Positions 35,156-44,964 of a DNA stretch of 64,000 nt are shown piece after piece. The DNA comes from JALYNX01 sp963724825 (GTDB lineage Bacteria > Actinomycetota > Acidimicrobiia > Spongiisociales > ZC4RG35): assembly GCA_963724825.1 (NCBI GenBank), contig CAVRWT010000003.1, positions 1-64,000 on the forward strand, read 5' to 3'. Position 1 is the stretch's first letter, and each line of letters starts with the position of its first letter. A program made the translations under genes and the position numbers. The notes below the pieces were generated by a model. That model had not been told where the DNA came from. It searched no databases and saw only the letters and a program-made list of their open reading frames with translations.

Positions 35156-35490
35156 AAAGCGTCAGCACCCCTCTCACCAGTTCGGATCCTGGCTACTTCC
35201 TCAACGGCCAAGACGAGGATCTTGCCGTCACCGATTTCCCCGGTTCGTGCCGCGGATTCGATGGCCTCCACCACTCGGGAGGCGGCTCCGTCGTCGACTG
35301 CCACTTCGATCCGGACCTTCGGTACGAAGTCGACTTGGTATTCGGCACCTCGGTAGACCTCGGTCTGCCCCGCTTGACGGCCAAAGCCACGCACTTCTCC
35401 AACGGACATCCCGGTTACGCCTATGGACCGCAGCGACTCTTTCACCTCGTCGAGCTTGAAGGGTTTGATATAGGCGATGATCAGCTTCAT
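35152..35490 (-). CDS. glnB: Nitrogen regulatory protein PII
   Basis: The trimeric 2-oxoglutarate/ATP sensor, 112 residues. It has the N-terminal MKLIIAYIKPFK, the T-loop signature YRGAEY with the modifiable tyrosine, and the C-terminal GDGKILVLAVEEVARIRTGERG. Encoded 10 bases after amt and overlapping glnD, it likely blocks the ammonium channel when unmodified. GlnK would be an equally good name given the amt linkage. Confidence 0.95.
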   Translation of the reverse strand: MKLIIAYIKPFKLDEVKESLRSIGVTGMSVGEVRGFGRQAGQTEVYRGAEYQVDFVPKVRIEVAVDDGAASRVVEAIESAARTGEIGDGKILVLAVEEVARIRTGERGADAL

Positions 35491-35500
35491 TTTTCTTTCC

Positions 35501-36704
35501 TCAGTCTGTCAGAACGTAGGCACGCTCTTCGTGCAGCGAGATGTCGAGCCCGTCGATCTCCGCCTTCTCGTCGGCACGGAGCCCGGTTATCGCCTTGGTG
35601 AGACGAGCGAGGAGATACGAAGCCACGAATCCGTACACCAGGACCGCCGCCAGAGCGCCGAGTTGCTTGAGAATCAGAGTGGTCCCTCCAAAGACGAGAC
35701 CGTCCAACCCCACCGCCTCGTTGACCGCTGTGGAGGCGAATACTCCCAACAGGAGCGAACCGGCGATACCGCCGACGAGGTGGATCCCCACGACGTCGAG
35801 CGAGTCGTCATAGTTGAAACGGAACTTCAAGCTGACGGCCCAGAAGCAGACGACTCCGGCGATGAGACCGATCGCGATCGACGCCAAAGGGCTCACGAAT
35901 CCAGCACATGGCGTGATGGCGACGAGGCCGGCCACCGCACCGGACGCAGCTCCCAGCGTCGTCGGCTTTCCGGTCTTCCACCACTCAGCCACCACCCAGC
36001 CCAGCGCCGCAACCGATGCCGCGATCTCGCGTCGTAGTGAACGCGGTGATCGCGTTGGCGTCGGCGGCCAGTGCTGAGCCCGCGTTGAATCCAAACCATC
36101 CGAACCAGAGGATCCCGGTGCCGAGGAGGGTCAATGGAAGGGAGTGAGGGCGCATCGCCTCTTCCTTGAAGCCCTTCCTTGGGCCGAGGGCGAAGACGAG
36201 TGCCAGGGCGGCTATCCCGGCGTTGACGTGGACCACGAGGCCACCGGCGAAGTCCCTCGCCCCCCAGGCAAACAACAGCCCATCGGCAGCGAAGCCCCAA
36301 TGTGCAACGACCGGATAGACGAGGATCGACCACAGGCCGACGAACAGGACCCAGGCGGAGAACTTCATCCGCTCGGCCACAGCTCCGGATATCAGAGCAG
36401 GGGTGATGATCGCAAACATCATCTGGAACACCGCAAACAGGAGGGTGTCTCCAGTCACCCCTTCGAGCCCGAAGAAGTCGAATCCTCCGAGCAGGCCACC
36501 ACCCAGGTCCGAGCCGAACGCGATCGTGTAGCCAACGACCACCCAGATCACGGTCACGATCGAAATCGTGAAGAAGTTGCTCATAAGCATGGAGAGCACG
36601 TTCTTGGAGCGCACCATCCCGCCGTAGAACAAGGCCAGCCCGGGTGTCATGAACAACACCAGGGCACTGGAAACAAGCAGCCAGGCGATTGAGCCCGGGT
36701 CCAT
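35501..36704 (-). CDS. amt: Ammonium transporter (one-base frameshift)
   Basis: An eleven-helix ammonium channel of the Amt family. Recognisable are the N-terminal TPGLALFYGGMVRSKNVLSM, the VVHVNAGIAALA histidine motif, GWFGFNAGS, and after the break TPCAGFVSPLASIAIG and DDSLDVVGIHLVGG with the second pore histidine. An extra base at about 36028-36036 separates NAITAF from EIAASVAALGW; corrected length is 400 residues. It is the first gene of amt-glnB-glnD and is preceded by a GlnR-like box. Confidence 0.92.
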
Positions 36705-36747
36705 CGCTACCTCCTCGATTACTCGGGGCGATATTGAGCGAGTGCTT

Positions 36748-36785
36748 GTTTCTGGTTTGTTTCAGCCAGGTGACGATTCTGTGAT
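36748..36785 (-). promoter_or_regulatory. GlnR-like nitrogen-control box upstream of amt
   Basis: Read toward amt, the order is ATCAC-n6-GTCAC-n6-GAAAC-n6-GAAAC, all spaced by six bases. The central GTCAC-n6-GAAAC pair (36759-36774) fits the actinobacterial GlnR consensus gTnAC-n6-GAAAC exactly. A CAATAT hexamer at 36731-36736 could be the -10. This suggests activation under nitrogen limitation. Confidence 0.65.
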
Positions 36786-36792
36786 AGGACGC

Positions 36793-38104
36793 TCAGTAGC
36801 CCGGCTCAGGCTCCAACCAGTTCCTTGCCGCCTCTCCGAATCCAACCGCGGTCAGATCGACACTGGGATTGGTGAACTGGGTGCTCGGCCTTCCGTTGAA
36901 TGAGAGAACGACGTCTGCGGCAACTTCGACACCACCCAGATCCTGTGCGATCAGATCCGCTGTCTCCTTGATCATGATCGGGTCGGTGGCCATCACCACC
37001 TCCTGACGTGGAGTGAGGTATCCGGGCGGCGGGACCCGCCAGGTGTCACCGGTCTTGGGGTCGGTGACCACGAATGTGGCCGAGCCCGATTTCTCCGACA
37101 ACATCACCTGCCAGGACCCCAGATAGCCCTCGCCGGTCCACTTGACGTCCCCAGGGATCGCGTAGTGCCGGAGCGGCAAGACGACCATCAACGCCAGGTA
37201 GAAGACCGCCAGGCCAAGCCCGGGCTTCCGGAGAGAGAACGTCGGTTGGGGTCGAGCTTCCTTTCGCAGCGGGAAGAATCGCTCCGGCCAGTCGGGCTCG
37301 AAGAAGATCAGGGCGGACATCGTCATCAGCAGTGGGAAGAGCCCGATCGACGGAAACAGGATCCAGGTCGCGGTGTGGAACATCGCCAACCGCCACGAAG
37401 GCGGGCAACCGGGTACGTCGGTTCAACAGCCAGAACACGATGGTCAGATCGAAAAGCGCTCCCATCCAGGATGCGACCAGGGCGGTCGCCGGCAGTGCCA
37501 GCATCGGGCCGATCAACGGGAGCCCCGACCGTCCGGGCAGCCAGGTTGCCATCGGCTCCCCGTGGAGCAGCCAATCCGCGTTGAGTTTCGCCAGACCGGC
37601 AAAGAAGTAGACCATTCCCACCTGGAAGCGGAGCAGCCACACCACCCACGCCGGGATCCAAGTCTCTGACCCCGGGCGGCGCCTGGCGTCCACCGAATAC
37701 ACCCGATCCACCGGCAGAAAGGCGAGCACCAAAGCGGTGAGAATCACCCAGTAGTAGTGATTGAGGTAGAGGGTGCGGTCGATCAACTCCACGTAGGCGA
37801 GCAACAACGCAAAGGCCAGGGCGCAGATCCGGGTTCGATAACCGATCAGGATCCCGACGGCGGCCAGGCCGATCAGGGCGAAATGGGCGTACATGCCCCA
37901 CCCTGGCCAGACCTTGACCCACTCGAAGCCGGGATAGGGAAAGTGATAGGCCGGCTCCAGGAACAGGGTCTCCACCCATCCTTTGGCCAGGAACCGCCAC
38001 ACCAATATCACGCCGCCGAGCCCAAGGCCGATCCGGAACACGGCGGCCGATGCGGCGCTCACCGGCTGCCTCGCCCGCTCGGAGACCGCCGCCATCCCGA
38101 TCAT
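36793..38104 (-). CDS. HTTM (vitamin K-dependent carboxylase-like) membrane protein (one-base frameshift)
   Basis: A polytopic membrane protein of the HTTM family (horizontally transferred transmembrane domain, related to gamma-glutamyl carboxylase). Helices fill the first 290 residues, with RIGLGLGGVILVWRF, LNHYYWV, FQVGMVYFFAGLAKLNADWL and HGEPMATWL family motifs; a soluble C-terminal region follows (WTGEGYLGSWQVML). An extra base in CC at 37386-37387 separates LPAFVAV from AMFHTATWILFPSIG; corrected length 436. It is the last gene of the imelysin operon (ATGA overlap). The bacterial function is unknown. Confidence 0.85.
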
Positions 38105-39144
38105 CCCGTGTCGCCGTCGGCGTCGGAGAATCCGAGCGTGATGTCGAGCAAGGACACGACGTCGGCCTCGAAGATGCGGAGCAGCTCGGCGACGTCGTTG
38201 TACACCGGCTCGAGCTGGGTCGGATCGTCAGCGGCCACCGTGCGAAGCGGGGCGTCGATCACGTCCAGCGCCTCGACAGCTGTCGTCAGGTGGGTGTCGA
38301 TCTGAGTCGAGATCTCCGATGAACGCGAGGCGATCAGAGCACCCAGCGAAGACTCGCCACCGTCGTCGAGGAGAGCTCGAATGCTCTCCAGCTGGGCGAT
38401 GTATGCGTCAGCAGCGAAACCGGCTCGGCCCTCGGGGATCGCCTCGATGGACGCCTCCTGCGCTGAGATCCCAAGGGCCTTGCCCAGCTGGAACAGCGAC
38501 ATCTGCTTCAAAGTCTCGACGATTGCCGAAATCGAGTTCGCCATGGCTTCATCGGAGGTCATCGTCTCCCCGAGGAATCGATCCACGAACGGGCTTCCGT
38601 CCTCGTAGGTGTCGGTCCACGCGGTCTCCAGCGCCTTGGTCTCGGAGGCCACTACTTCCGCAGTCGACGTCATCAGCTCGCAGACCCGGGGGTCGCCAGC
38701 CCGCTCCAGACTGTCGAACAGCAGATACTCGATGCCCCCCAGGCCGCGCTGGGTTGCCGCCGCCTGATTCATCACGTAGTCGACATCGAGAACCTCCGGC
38801 GAAGCAAGGAGCTCGTCGATTCCCTCCTCGTCGATCGGTTCGTAGTCCACGTGAGAGACGGTTCGCAGCATCTGCGCCGGCCCAAACCAGGTGGTCAGGA
38901 TTGACCGGCCCCACGCTTGCTTGGCGCTCTTCCACGCCTCCTGCGCTGCCGCCTGGGTCTCGGTGCTCGGTGCCGAGCAGAACGCCTCCACCGAAGCGGC
39001 CAGTTCGGCGGCGCCGGCCGTGGACACCCCCATCGCCGGGACCAGGGCATTTTCCGCCATCGACTGGACCACCTCGTCATTCGTGGGCCCGGCGCTGCAG
39101 GCAATGAGGACGATCGCCATCACCGACGCTGCGAGGCGCCTCAC
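38101..39144 (-). CDS. Imelysin-family lipoprotein (variant lacking the motif histidine)
   Basis: A 347-residue exported helical protein of the imelysin (Peptidase_M75, iron-regulated protein A) family. The GTG start overlaps the preceding stop (GTGA) and gives a short signal with lipobox VLIAC. The family motif GxHxxE appears as GLGGIEYLLF, so the glutamate is kept but the histidine is replaced; SVEAFCSAP and ALETAWTDTYEDGSPF are other conserved pieces. It forms a pair with a second imelysin on the far side of the di-heme gene. Confidence 0.85.
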   Translation of the reverse strand: MRRLAASVMAIVLIACSAGPTNDEVVQSMAENALVPAMGVSTAGAAELAASVEAFCSAPSTETQAAAQEAWKSAKQAWGRSILTTWFGPAQMLRTVSHVDYEPIDEEGIDELLASPEVLDVDYVMNQAAATQRGLGGIEYLLFDSLERAGDPRVCELMTSTAEVVASETKALETAWTDTYEDGSPFVDRFLGETMTSDEAMANSISAIVETLKQMSLFQLGKALGISAQEASIEAIPEGRAGFAADAYIAQLESIRALLDDGGESSLGALIASRSSEISTQIDTHLTTAVEALDVIDAPLRTVAADDPTQLEPVYNDVAELLRIFEADVVSLLDITLGFSDADGDTG

Positions 39145-40529
39145 AACGACTCCATAAAGGCGACGAGCTGAGATCTCTGCTCCGATGAGAGAGCCTTGTA
39201 TCCGGTTGCGGCCGGCTCTGCCTCTCCCCCGTGCCACAGGATGGCCTCCTCGAGTGATCGGGCCCGTCCATCGTGGAGGAGGAAGGTGTGACCGCTTACC
39301 GTCTCCGTGAGGCCTATCCCCCACAGCGGGGCGGTTCGCCACTCGGTCCCCGACGCTTCGCCATCGGTCCGATCATCGGCAAGGCCAGGTCCCATGTCGT
39401 GCAACAGAAGATCGGTAAACGGGAAGATGACCTGGTTCGCCAGGGCCGCGATCTCGGCGTCGCCGGTCTCCTGACGTGGCTGATGGCACCCGGTGCACCC
39501 GAGGTCGCTGAACAGCCGGGCTCCCGCTCCGACGTCTGGAGAATCGAGGTTGCGACGGGCAGGGACCGCAAGGGTCTGGTTGTAGAACACCACCTTCTCC
39601 AGTAGTTCGTCTGTGACCTCGGGCTCGCCGCCATTCGGTGCGGCAGAACACGCGGTCTGGGTCTCGGTGCAATTCTGATCGGGGAAGAGATGGCTGCTGA
39701 TCCCGATGTCACCGATGAACGCCCCCGCCACCTGGCGCTCAACCGACGCCACGTTCGCCTTCCAGCCGAACCGGCCAAGCGTCGTCTCGCCACTCGTCGG
39801 ATCTTTGATCCAATTGGGCCGTCCGGAGATCCCGTCACCGTCGGCGTCGTCGGGATCGGCGACACCCACGATGTCGTCCTCGGGAATCGCCTCCAAGAGG
39901 CCGGCCCCGATAACGGCCGGTGCCAGCCTCGGAGATACCTCGACCTCGACCGAGATCGGGCCGTAGGCGAGGTCATCGAACTCGTACATCGGCCTGCGCA
40001 GGCTGTAGGTCTCGCCGTCGGCAAACACGCCCGGCTCTTCCACATAGAGACGCAGCACCTGCCCTTCAGCCGGCACGCCGAGGATGGAACGGTCCTGGAG
40101 TTGGTCGCCGTACACCGGCTCCGGGACCGGGCCGCCCTCCCCTGGAACGCTGAGACGGAAGAGCAGGCCAGGTTCACCCTCCTCGGGTGTCCCCCGCCCA
40201 TCACGAACATGGCAGGACGCACAGGCCTGCCCGTTGAGCAGGGGGCCGAGACCATCGCGGGCTTCGGTCGAGGAGGGCGCCGTGACCCAATTCTGGGTGA
40301 AGAAGCTGTTGCCGACCGCGAAGTCCCTTCGTTCCCCGTCGGTCAGATTCCGCGCCGACATCCCAAAAGCCTCCTGGTTGGAAGCGGTGGTGGTTCCCTC
40401 GCCCCCGGACGCCTCGACCATGAGGTCGTCGGGGGTAGATGAGCAGGCGGTCACCACCAGGACCAGGCCGGCAACGGACCACACGCCGATTCGTGCCCGT
40501 CCCCTGCGTGACCTGGTCACCGGTGCCAC
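39141..40529 (-). CDS. Di-heme oxidoreductase-like cytochrome c (DUF1111), lipoprotein
   Basis: A 462-residue exported protein with lipobox VVTAC and two CxxCH heme-binding sites, CASCH in the N-terminal part and CTGCH about 240 residues later. GRPNWIKDPTSGETTLGRFGWKANVASVERQ-type core, FYNQTLAVPARR and LHDGRARSLEEAILWHGGEA are hallmarks of the DHOR/DUF1111 family, distantly related to MauG-type peroxidases. Located between two imelysins and coupled to both. The partner electron donor is unknown. Confidence 0.9.
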   Translation of the reverse strand: MAPVTRSRRGRARIGVWSVAGLVLVVTACSSTPDDLMVEASGGEGTTTASNQEAFGMSARNLTDGERRDFAVGNSFFTQNWVTAPSSTEARDGLGPLLNGQACASCHVRDGRGTPEEGEPGLLFRLSVPGEGGPVPEPVYGDQLQDRSILGVPAEGQVLRLYVEEPGVFADGETYSLRRPMYEFDDLAYGPISVEVEVSPRLAPAVIGAGLLEAIPEDDIVGVADPDDADGDGISGRPNWIKDPTSGETTLGRFGWKANVASVERQVAGAFIGDIGISSHLFPDQNCTETQTACSAAPNGGEPEVTDELLEKVVFYNQTLAVPARRNLDSPDVGAGARLFSDLGCTGCHQPRQETGDAEIAALANQVIFPFTDLLLHDMGPGLADDRTDGEASGTEWRTAPLWGIGLTETVSGHTFLLHDGRARSLEEAILWHGGEAEPAATGYKALSSEQRSQLVAFMESL

Positions 40530-40530
40530 A

Positions 40531-41684
40531 TCAACTCAGGTTCAACACGAGACCTGCTGCGGTCGCCGCTTCCACCAACGTATCCGCCTGAAGCTCGAGC
40601 GCGAGAATGGTGTCGAACATGGCGACCCGACCCGGATCGTCATCGGGCACGCCCGGAGCGATGCTCTTGTCGAATGGAGCCGGAATCGACTCCGCCGCAG
40701 CGACACTCGCCGCGATCTCCCCTTGGAGCTTGGACGCGAGGTCGGAATCCGCTGCCTCGACCAGATCGTGGATCCCGGGGCCGTCGACATCTCCCACGGC
40801 ACCGAGATAGACGTTCTGAATCCCGGTGGCGTTGGCGACGATGTCTGACGTCGTGTTGTCGGAGAAGCAGGAGTGCTCGTTCTCCTGTGAATGCTCCTCA
40901 TAGGCGACGGTGAGACGCTCCCCAGCGAGCTCGCCACGGCTCAATTCGCCGAGCCCGGTGAGGATCATCCCCAGCGCCTCGTCGGTGCTCAACGCAAGGA
41001 ACTCGGCGCGGTAGTTGTCTTCGACGTCAGGCGCCCAGGCATCGACCAGAGACTGCAGATGTGCCCGACGAGCAGGCTCGAGGCCACGGTGAGGTAGGCG
41101 ATGCGTCGATCGGCGTTAGGAGCGGTGGTGAAGTCGGTGACCGGCCTCGCTCCTGGCCCGTCCACGGAGAGATCCTGTCCCCAAAGCAAGAATTCGATGG
41201 CGTGCCAACCCGTGGAGATATTGGTCTCTCCCCCGGCCTCGTTGAGTGACACCAGGAGATCGGAGTCGATGGTCGGATACTCGTCGGGCAGGTTGATCAC
41301 TCCGGACTCGGGAGCACCTTCGACGTAATCGATGTATGCCTCGTCCAGGGGCCAGGCGTTCATTAGTCCCTCAGGACCGGTGTCAACGGCGTCTATAGGG
41401 CCCCCGTAGAAGCGAAACGCTTCGGTGAGCCCGTAGTCGTCGCGAGCTCCCAACCAGGCCTCGCGCGCTGCCGCCAGAGTGGCGTCGGTCGGATCGGCTG
41501 CCAGGGCGTCGATTGCGGCATCCATCTCGGTGGCCGAAGCCAGGCTCATCGAGTAAGTCTCGTGGACCACTGCCGCGTAGTTGCCCACCACCTCGGTCTC
41601 CAGGTCGGCGTTGGCGTCGTTTCCGCAAGCCGACAGCGCCAGCGCCGAGGTCATCACGGCGACGACGCTTCTCCTCCATCTCAT
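40531..41684 (-). CDS. Imelysin-family lipoprotein with intact GxHxxE motif (one-base frameshift)
   Basis: A 384-residue imelysin with signal peptide and lipobox ALSAC. The conserved motif GWHAIEFLLWGQD is intact (GxHxxE), and PLDEAYIDYV and NEHSCFSDNTTSDI are typical of the iron-regulated protein A subgroup. A missing base near 41058 shifts the frame between LLVGH and LQSLVDAWAPD. ATG 41684 is preceded by AGGAGAG. This is the first gene of the operon, directly behind the palindromic promoter. Confidence 0.87.
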
Positions 41685-41719
41685 GTGCTCTCCTAGCTCC
41701 CAAACTCGTTCGGTAGCTA

Positions 41720-41750
41720 AAGATATTTGCACTATGGGCGTAGTGCAAAT
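41720..41750 (-). promoter_or_regulatory. Promoter of the imelysin operon overlapped by a perfect inverted repeat
   Basis: Arms ATTTGCACTA (41725-41734) and TAGTGCAAAT (41741-41750) are perfectly complementary around a 6-base spacer. Reading toward the operon, TTGCAC (41743-41748) and TATCTT (41720-41725) make -35 and -10 elements spaced by exactly 17 bases, so a protein on the repeat would block RNA polymerase. The site ends 36-40 bases before the first ATG. The repressor is not identified; a metal-responsive one is an inference from the genes served. Confidence 0.7.
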
Positions 41751-41767
41751 GTTTCACCTGGGAAGAG

Positions 41768-41911
41768 CTATGAAATCTGGTCGATCAACCACATGATCCC
41801 CTGGACCAGTCTCCAGCCCAGGTAGATGACGATCAGCACCACCATCAACCGGAAGCCGAACGGGGCCTTGAGGTCCTCCCCGCCTTGGTCCGGTGGAGAG
41901 GGCTCGTTCAT
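41768..41911 (-). CDS. Small single-helix membrane protein downstream of der
   Basis: A 47-residue protein: acidic N-terminus (MNEPSPPDQGGEDLK), one hydrophobic helix (about residues 19-42, LMVVLIVIYLGWRL) and a short polar end. The ATG overlaps the restored der stop as ATGA and has GGGGGAGAGG upstream. The uncorrected sequence would fuse it to Der; the correct frame separates them. Function unknown. Confidence 0.65.
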   Translation of the reverse strand: MNEPSPPDQGGEDLKAPFGFRLMVVLIVIYLGWRLVQGIMWLIDQIS

Positions 41912-43222
41912 CGCCTCTCCCCCAGTCGTGACACGATGTGGACTCGGATTCCCCGTGAAGTCGGCCTCATCACGGAGCCGGTTCTCGAGAAACCTCAGGT
42001 AGTCGTCACCGACCTCGCCCCCGGACATGAACACCACGAAGGTCGGAGGAGCGGTGCCGGCCTGGACGACATAGTGAATCTTGGGTCTCCTTCCCTTCCG
42101 CACCGGTGGCGGGTGGGCGTCGATCCACTCTCTGACCACCCGATTGAGCTGGCCCGTCGGAATCCTGGTCTCCCGCGACGCCAGGACCGCCTCGAGAACA
42201 TCGGGCAGTCGTCCGACCCGGGACCCGGTACTGGCCGAGATCCTCACCACCGGCGCCCATCCCACAAACCCGAACCGGTCCGGGAGCGACCTCTCGGTGA
42301 TCTCACGTTGCTCTTCGTCGATGGCGTCCCACTTGTTGAGCACGATGATCAGCCCAACACCGGCGTCGACCACCTCCCGGGCAATTCGCTGGTCCTGATG
42401 AGTGACACCGTCCATCGCGTCCACGATCAGCAAGGCGACATCGGCCTCGGCGAGGGCCTCCCGCGCTCGAAGCACGGAATAGAAATCGGCGTCTTCGGTG
42501 ATCTGCGGCTTGCGACGGATGCCGGCCGTGTCAACCAGGCGATACGGCTTGCCTCCCAATTCGACGTCGGTGTCGATCGGGTCCCTGGTGGTTCCCGGGA
42601 TCTCCGACACGATCACCCGGTCCTCGCCGGCGAGGCGATTGAGCAGGGTCGACTTCCCGACGTTGGGTCGGCCGACGATGGCTACGCGAGGGATTTCGTC
42701 ACGGGCCGCGACCGGACGGGCCTCGGGCATGGCGTTCACGACTTGATCGAGGAGATCGCCGACGCCCCGTCCGTGATAGGCGCTGATCCCATTTGGCTCC
42801 CCGAGGCCGAGTCGCCAGAAGCGGTCCACGTCCGCCTCGAGTTGGGCGTCGTCGATCTTGTTGGCGGCGAGGATCACCGGCAGCCCGGAAGCGCGAAGGA
42901 TCGAGATCACCCCGGTGTCGTCATCGGTGAGGTCGGCCGTGCCGTCGACTACCAGCACCACGACATCGGCTCCGGACACGGCGGCCTCGGCCTGTTCCTT
43001 GATCGACTGGTTGATGCCGCCAATCGGCTTGATCTCCCAACCACCGGTGTCGACCATCAGGAACTCGCGACCCGCCCAATCCGCCTCGAATTCACGACGG
43101 TCGCGGGTCACACCCGGCGATTCTTCGACCACTGCTTGTCGGGAGCCGATCACCCTGTTGACCAGGGTCGACTTCCCGACATTGGGACGGCCAACGATGA
43201 CGACGACCGGAAGGGTGCTCAT
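41908..43222 (-). CDS. der: GTPase Der (one-base frameshift at the end)
   Basis: The double-GTPase needed for 50S ribosome maturation. Two G domains, each with GRPNVGKST, a DTGG/DTAG motif and N/TKxD (AANKIDD, LNKWD), then the KH-like C-terminal domain (IHYVVQAGTAPPTFVVF). An extra base at 41941-41947 would make a readthrough product; correcting it gives the standard end NPVHIVSRLGERR and 437 residues, the usual length. It follows ispH by 13 bases. Confidence 0.94.
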
Positions 43223-43235
43223 CGCACGCCGTCCG

Positions 43236-44285
43236 TCAGGTGCTGACGAGGTTCAGGGCCTCGCTTGCGGTCCAATCCCGGTCTCGCTCCAGCCAGCCTT
43301 CTTGAGCGGGCACGCGAGCGGTGACGCCGGCCTCCACCAAGCTCTGCAGGGTGGAGACGAAGGCGCGCAGCTGGGGCGGGAGCGGGAAATACTCCTGCTC
43401 CTCGGTCGAAGACCACAGCTCGAAGCCAGCCGTGGGCGCCAGCCGGGCGATGACCTCCTGAACGAGGTGGTCGGGGGCGGAGGCGCCGGCGGTCAGACCC
43501 ACTGTCTTCACGCCTTCCAGCCAGCTCTCGTCGATGTCATCCGCGGAGTCGATTCGATGCGCCGCAACGCCGTTCTCCCGAGCCACCCGGACCAGGGCTT
43601 GGGTGTTGGACGAGTTGTGTGACCCGACCACCAGGATCAGGTCACAGGAGTCGGTCAACTCCTTCACCGCGTCCTGCCGGTTGGTGGTGGCGTAGCAAAG
43701 GTCCGACTTGCGGGCGGTGTGCAGTTCGGGAAAGCGGTCTCTGGCATCGTCCATCACAGCCATCCACTCGTGGACTCCGAGGGTGGTCTGAGCCAGCAAG
43801 GCGACCTTTCCGGGGTCGGCAGGCTGATACTCCCCGAGCCCGGTCTCGGGCTCCACGAGGGTGATCGCCGTCGGCGCTTCGGCGACGGTGCCCACCGCCT
43901 CGTCATGGCCGGTGTGGCCGACGTAGATGATCTCGTAGCCGTCGCGGGCCATCCGCTTCACCTCGTGGTGGACCTTGGTCACCAGGGGGCACACGGCATC
44001 GATCACGACGGCGGCCCGGTCTGCGGCTCCCTGCACAACCTCCGGCGCCGATCCATGCGCCGACAACATCACGGGCGCCCCCATCGGAACCTGTTGGATG
44101 TCGTCGACGAAGACAACGCCGACCCCTTCAAAAGCGCGCACCACCCACTCGTTGTGGACGATCTCGTGGAAGCAATACACGGGGCCATCGAAGATGCGCG
44201 TCATCCAGGTGAGAGCCTTGATGGCCATCTCCACCCCGGCGCAGAAGCCTCTCGGCTCGGCGAGCAACACACGTTCGACCGTCAT
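43236..44285 (-). CDS. ispH: 4-hydroxy-3-methylbut-2-enyl diphosphate reductase
   Basis: Last step of the MEP isoprenoid pathway, making IPP and DMAPP with a 4Fe-4S cluster. Three cluster cysteines are in PRGFCAGV, DAVCPLVTKVH and SDLCYATTNRQ; the substrate loop HNEWVV and SxN motif GSHNSSNT are present. The 349-residue form has a C-terminal extension of about 35 residues beyond the core. Start ATG 44285 or 44294. Confidence 0.95.
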   Translation of the reverse strand: MTVERVLLAEPRGFCAGVEMAIKALTWMTRIFDGPVYCFHEIVHNEWVVRAFEGVGVVFVDDIQQVPMGAPVMLSAHGSAPEVVQGAADRAAVVIDAVCPLVTKVHHEVKRMARDGYEIIYVGHTGHDEAVGTVAEAPTAITLVEPETGLGEYQPADPGKVALLAQTTLGVHEWMAVMDDARDRFPELHTARKSDLCYATTNRQDAVKELTDSCDLILVVGSHNSSNTQALVRVARENGVAAHRIDSADDIDESWLEGVKTVGLTAGASAPDHLVQEVIARLAPTAGFELWSSTEEQEYFPLPPQLRAFVSTLQSLVEAGVTARVPAQEGWLERDRDWTASEALNLVST

Positions 44286-44313
44286 GGCGGTCATGGTAGG
44301 TCGGCCCTGTGAC

Positions 44314-44964
44314 TCAGACGGATCGGTCGTTGACCAGCCCGACCACCCGGGCCACCACCTCGTCGAAGCCGAGATCCGAGGTGTCGATCACCACGGCGTC
44401 ATGGGGCACGGTTAGTGGCGAAGCGGTTCGAGTCGAATCCAGGTGATCCCTTCGCTCCAGATCCTCCAACACCGAGACGTGGTGCTCGCCGGTTTCGCCG
44501 GCCCTGCGAGCTGCCCGAACCTCGGGGCGGGCATCGAGAAAGATCTTGAGCGTGGCGCTGGGGAAGACCACGGTTCCGATGTCCCTCCCCTCGACCACAG
44601 CCCGGCCCCCGTGCCTTGCCACCCAGTTGCGTTGATGCGACACGAGGAGCTTTCGGACCTCGGGATTGGCCGCAACCTTCGAAACGGCTGCGGTGACCTC
44701 GGGCCCCCGAATCTCTTCGGACACATCCTCGTCGTCGAGGAACATCGCGCCATCGAATTGGTCCATGGTCGCCTGCCTGACCACCTCGGCCACCGCAACG
44801 CGGTCGTCGAGGTCGGCGCCCGCCCGGAGGGCTGCCACCGTGGCGGCCCGATAGAAGGCTCCGGTGTCGAGATGAGGCAGCCCCAACTCGGTTGCGGCGG
44901 CCCGGCTGACGGTGCTCTTGCCGGTTCCGCTCGGCCCGTCGATGGTCACGATGAGGTCGCTCAC
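44314..44964 (-). CDS. cmk: Cytidylate kinase
   Basis: Phosphorylates CMP and dCMP. The 216-residue protein begins with VTIDGPSGTGKST (P-loop), followed by DTGAFYRA, the NMP-binding region, GRDIGTVVFP and the LID ERRDHLDSTRTASPL. The GTG start (VSDLIVTIDG) is chosen because the sequence upstream is non-coding. A structured spacer separates it from aroA. Confidence 0.94.
   Translation of the reverse strand: MSDLIVTIDGPSGTGKSTVSRAAATELGLPHLDTGAFYRAATVAALRAGADLDDRVAVAEVVRQATMDQFDGAMFLDDEDVSEEIRGPEVTAAVSKVAANPEVRKLLVSHQRNWVARHGGRAVVEGRDIGTVVFPSATLKIFLDARPEVRAARRAGETGEHHVSVLEDLERRDHLDSTRTASPLTVPHDAVVIDTSDLGFDEVVARVVGLVNDRSV

Noticed and set aside
41768..43222. Der with a C-terminal membrane helix as a genuine fusion
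   Set aside because: Removing one base near 41944 restores the standard Der end and an ATGA overlap with a separate small gene, a far simpler explanation.
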